Part shown: positions 31,371 to 31,460 of the stretch, one piece after another
Layout of the letters: each line of letters opens with the position of its first letter
Position numbering within the stretch: position 1 is the first letter of the stretch
From: Pelargonium cotyledonis
Taxonomy: Eukaryota; Streptophyta; Magnoliopsida; Geraniales; Geraniaceae
Assembly (NCBI GenBank): GCA_036897625.1
Contig: JAYMTA010000322.1
Location: 1-31,460, forward strand
Direction: 5' to 3'
DNA: 31,460 bases
Position numbers and translations under genes: made by a program
The notes under the pieces: model-generated
The model's input: only the letters and a program-made list of their open reading frames with translations
The model's database searches: none
Told to the model about the DNA's origin: nothing

Positions 31371-31460
31371 ATGGCTTCCTCCAATTCCACTCCCATCCTG
31401 CAGTGTCTCCTCTTCTGTTTCGCCTTCGTTGGATTATCACATTCCCAGCCCACCTTCAAG
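31371..31460 (+). CDS. 5' end of a secreted-protein gene (signal peptide only)
   Basis: The ATG at 31371 opens 30 codons that run off the right edge. The peptide has the form of a signal sequence: short polar start MASSNSTPILQ, hydrophobic core CLLFCFAFVGL, and a likely cleavage near SHSQ (residues 23-26). The mature protein would start around QPTFK. TATAAAAA at 31297-31304 and a CT-rich leader support a real start. Too little is visible to name the family. It would act in the apoplast or secretory pathway. Confidence 0.65.
   Translation, partial: MASSNSTPILQCLLFCFAFVGLSHSQPTFK

Overview
The window is nuclear DNA from a flowering plant. It has AT-rich spacers, short exons with GT-AG introns, plant-only gene families (LOG2/LUL RING ligases, HIPP metallochaperone-like proteins, receptor-like cytoplasmic kinases) and plant promoter motifs. 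Gene style and spacing fit a eudicot, possibly a cucurbit, but I cannot fix the species from sequence alone.

Layout, left to right. (1) 1-255 is the 3' end of a plus-strand gene, probably a RING-H2 ATL-type ubiquitin ligase. (2) 256-5160 is an AT-rich spacer with three independent local tandem duplications. (3) 5317-8031 (+) is a complete nine-exon ERCC1/RAD10 gene (405 aa), behind site II motifs and a G-box. (4) 8032-10247 is spacer with one exon-like open block. (5) 10248-12839 (-) is a complete six-exon membrane-anchored receptor-like kinase (446 aa) whose catalytic HRD aspartate is glycine. (6) 14952-19400 (+) is a decayed LOG2/LUL-type RING E3 gene with recognisable exon remnants, three in-frame stops and lost zinc ligands. 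Its introns hold a SINE-like insertion, a MITE-like inverted repeat and a perfect hairpin. (7) 19401-26540 is a long AT-rich spacer with several direct duplications. (8) 26917-28968 (+) is a complete three-exon HIPP gene (586 aa) with a heavy-metal domain, giant Gly-rich tail and CaaX box. Its promoter and leader carry complementary CT and AG microsatellites. (9) 29487-31235 (-) is a phase-consistent five-exon model for an unrecognised ~103-aa protein. (10) 31371 to the window end (+) is the start of a secreted-protein gene with its own TATA box, divergent from (9) across about 135 bp.

The genes do not form a pathway; they are an ordinary plant gene series (DNA repair, signalling, metal binding). 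The points most worth following up are the kinase lacking its catalytic aspartate, the new small gene model with its candidate bidirectional promoter, the decayed LUL locus and the recently duplicated spacer segments. I saw no CRISPR array, tRNA, rRNA or intact transposon.
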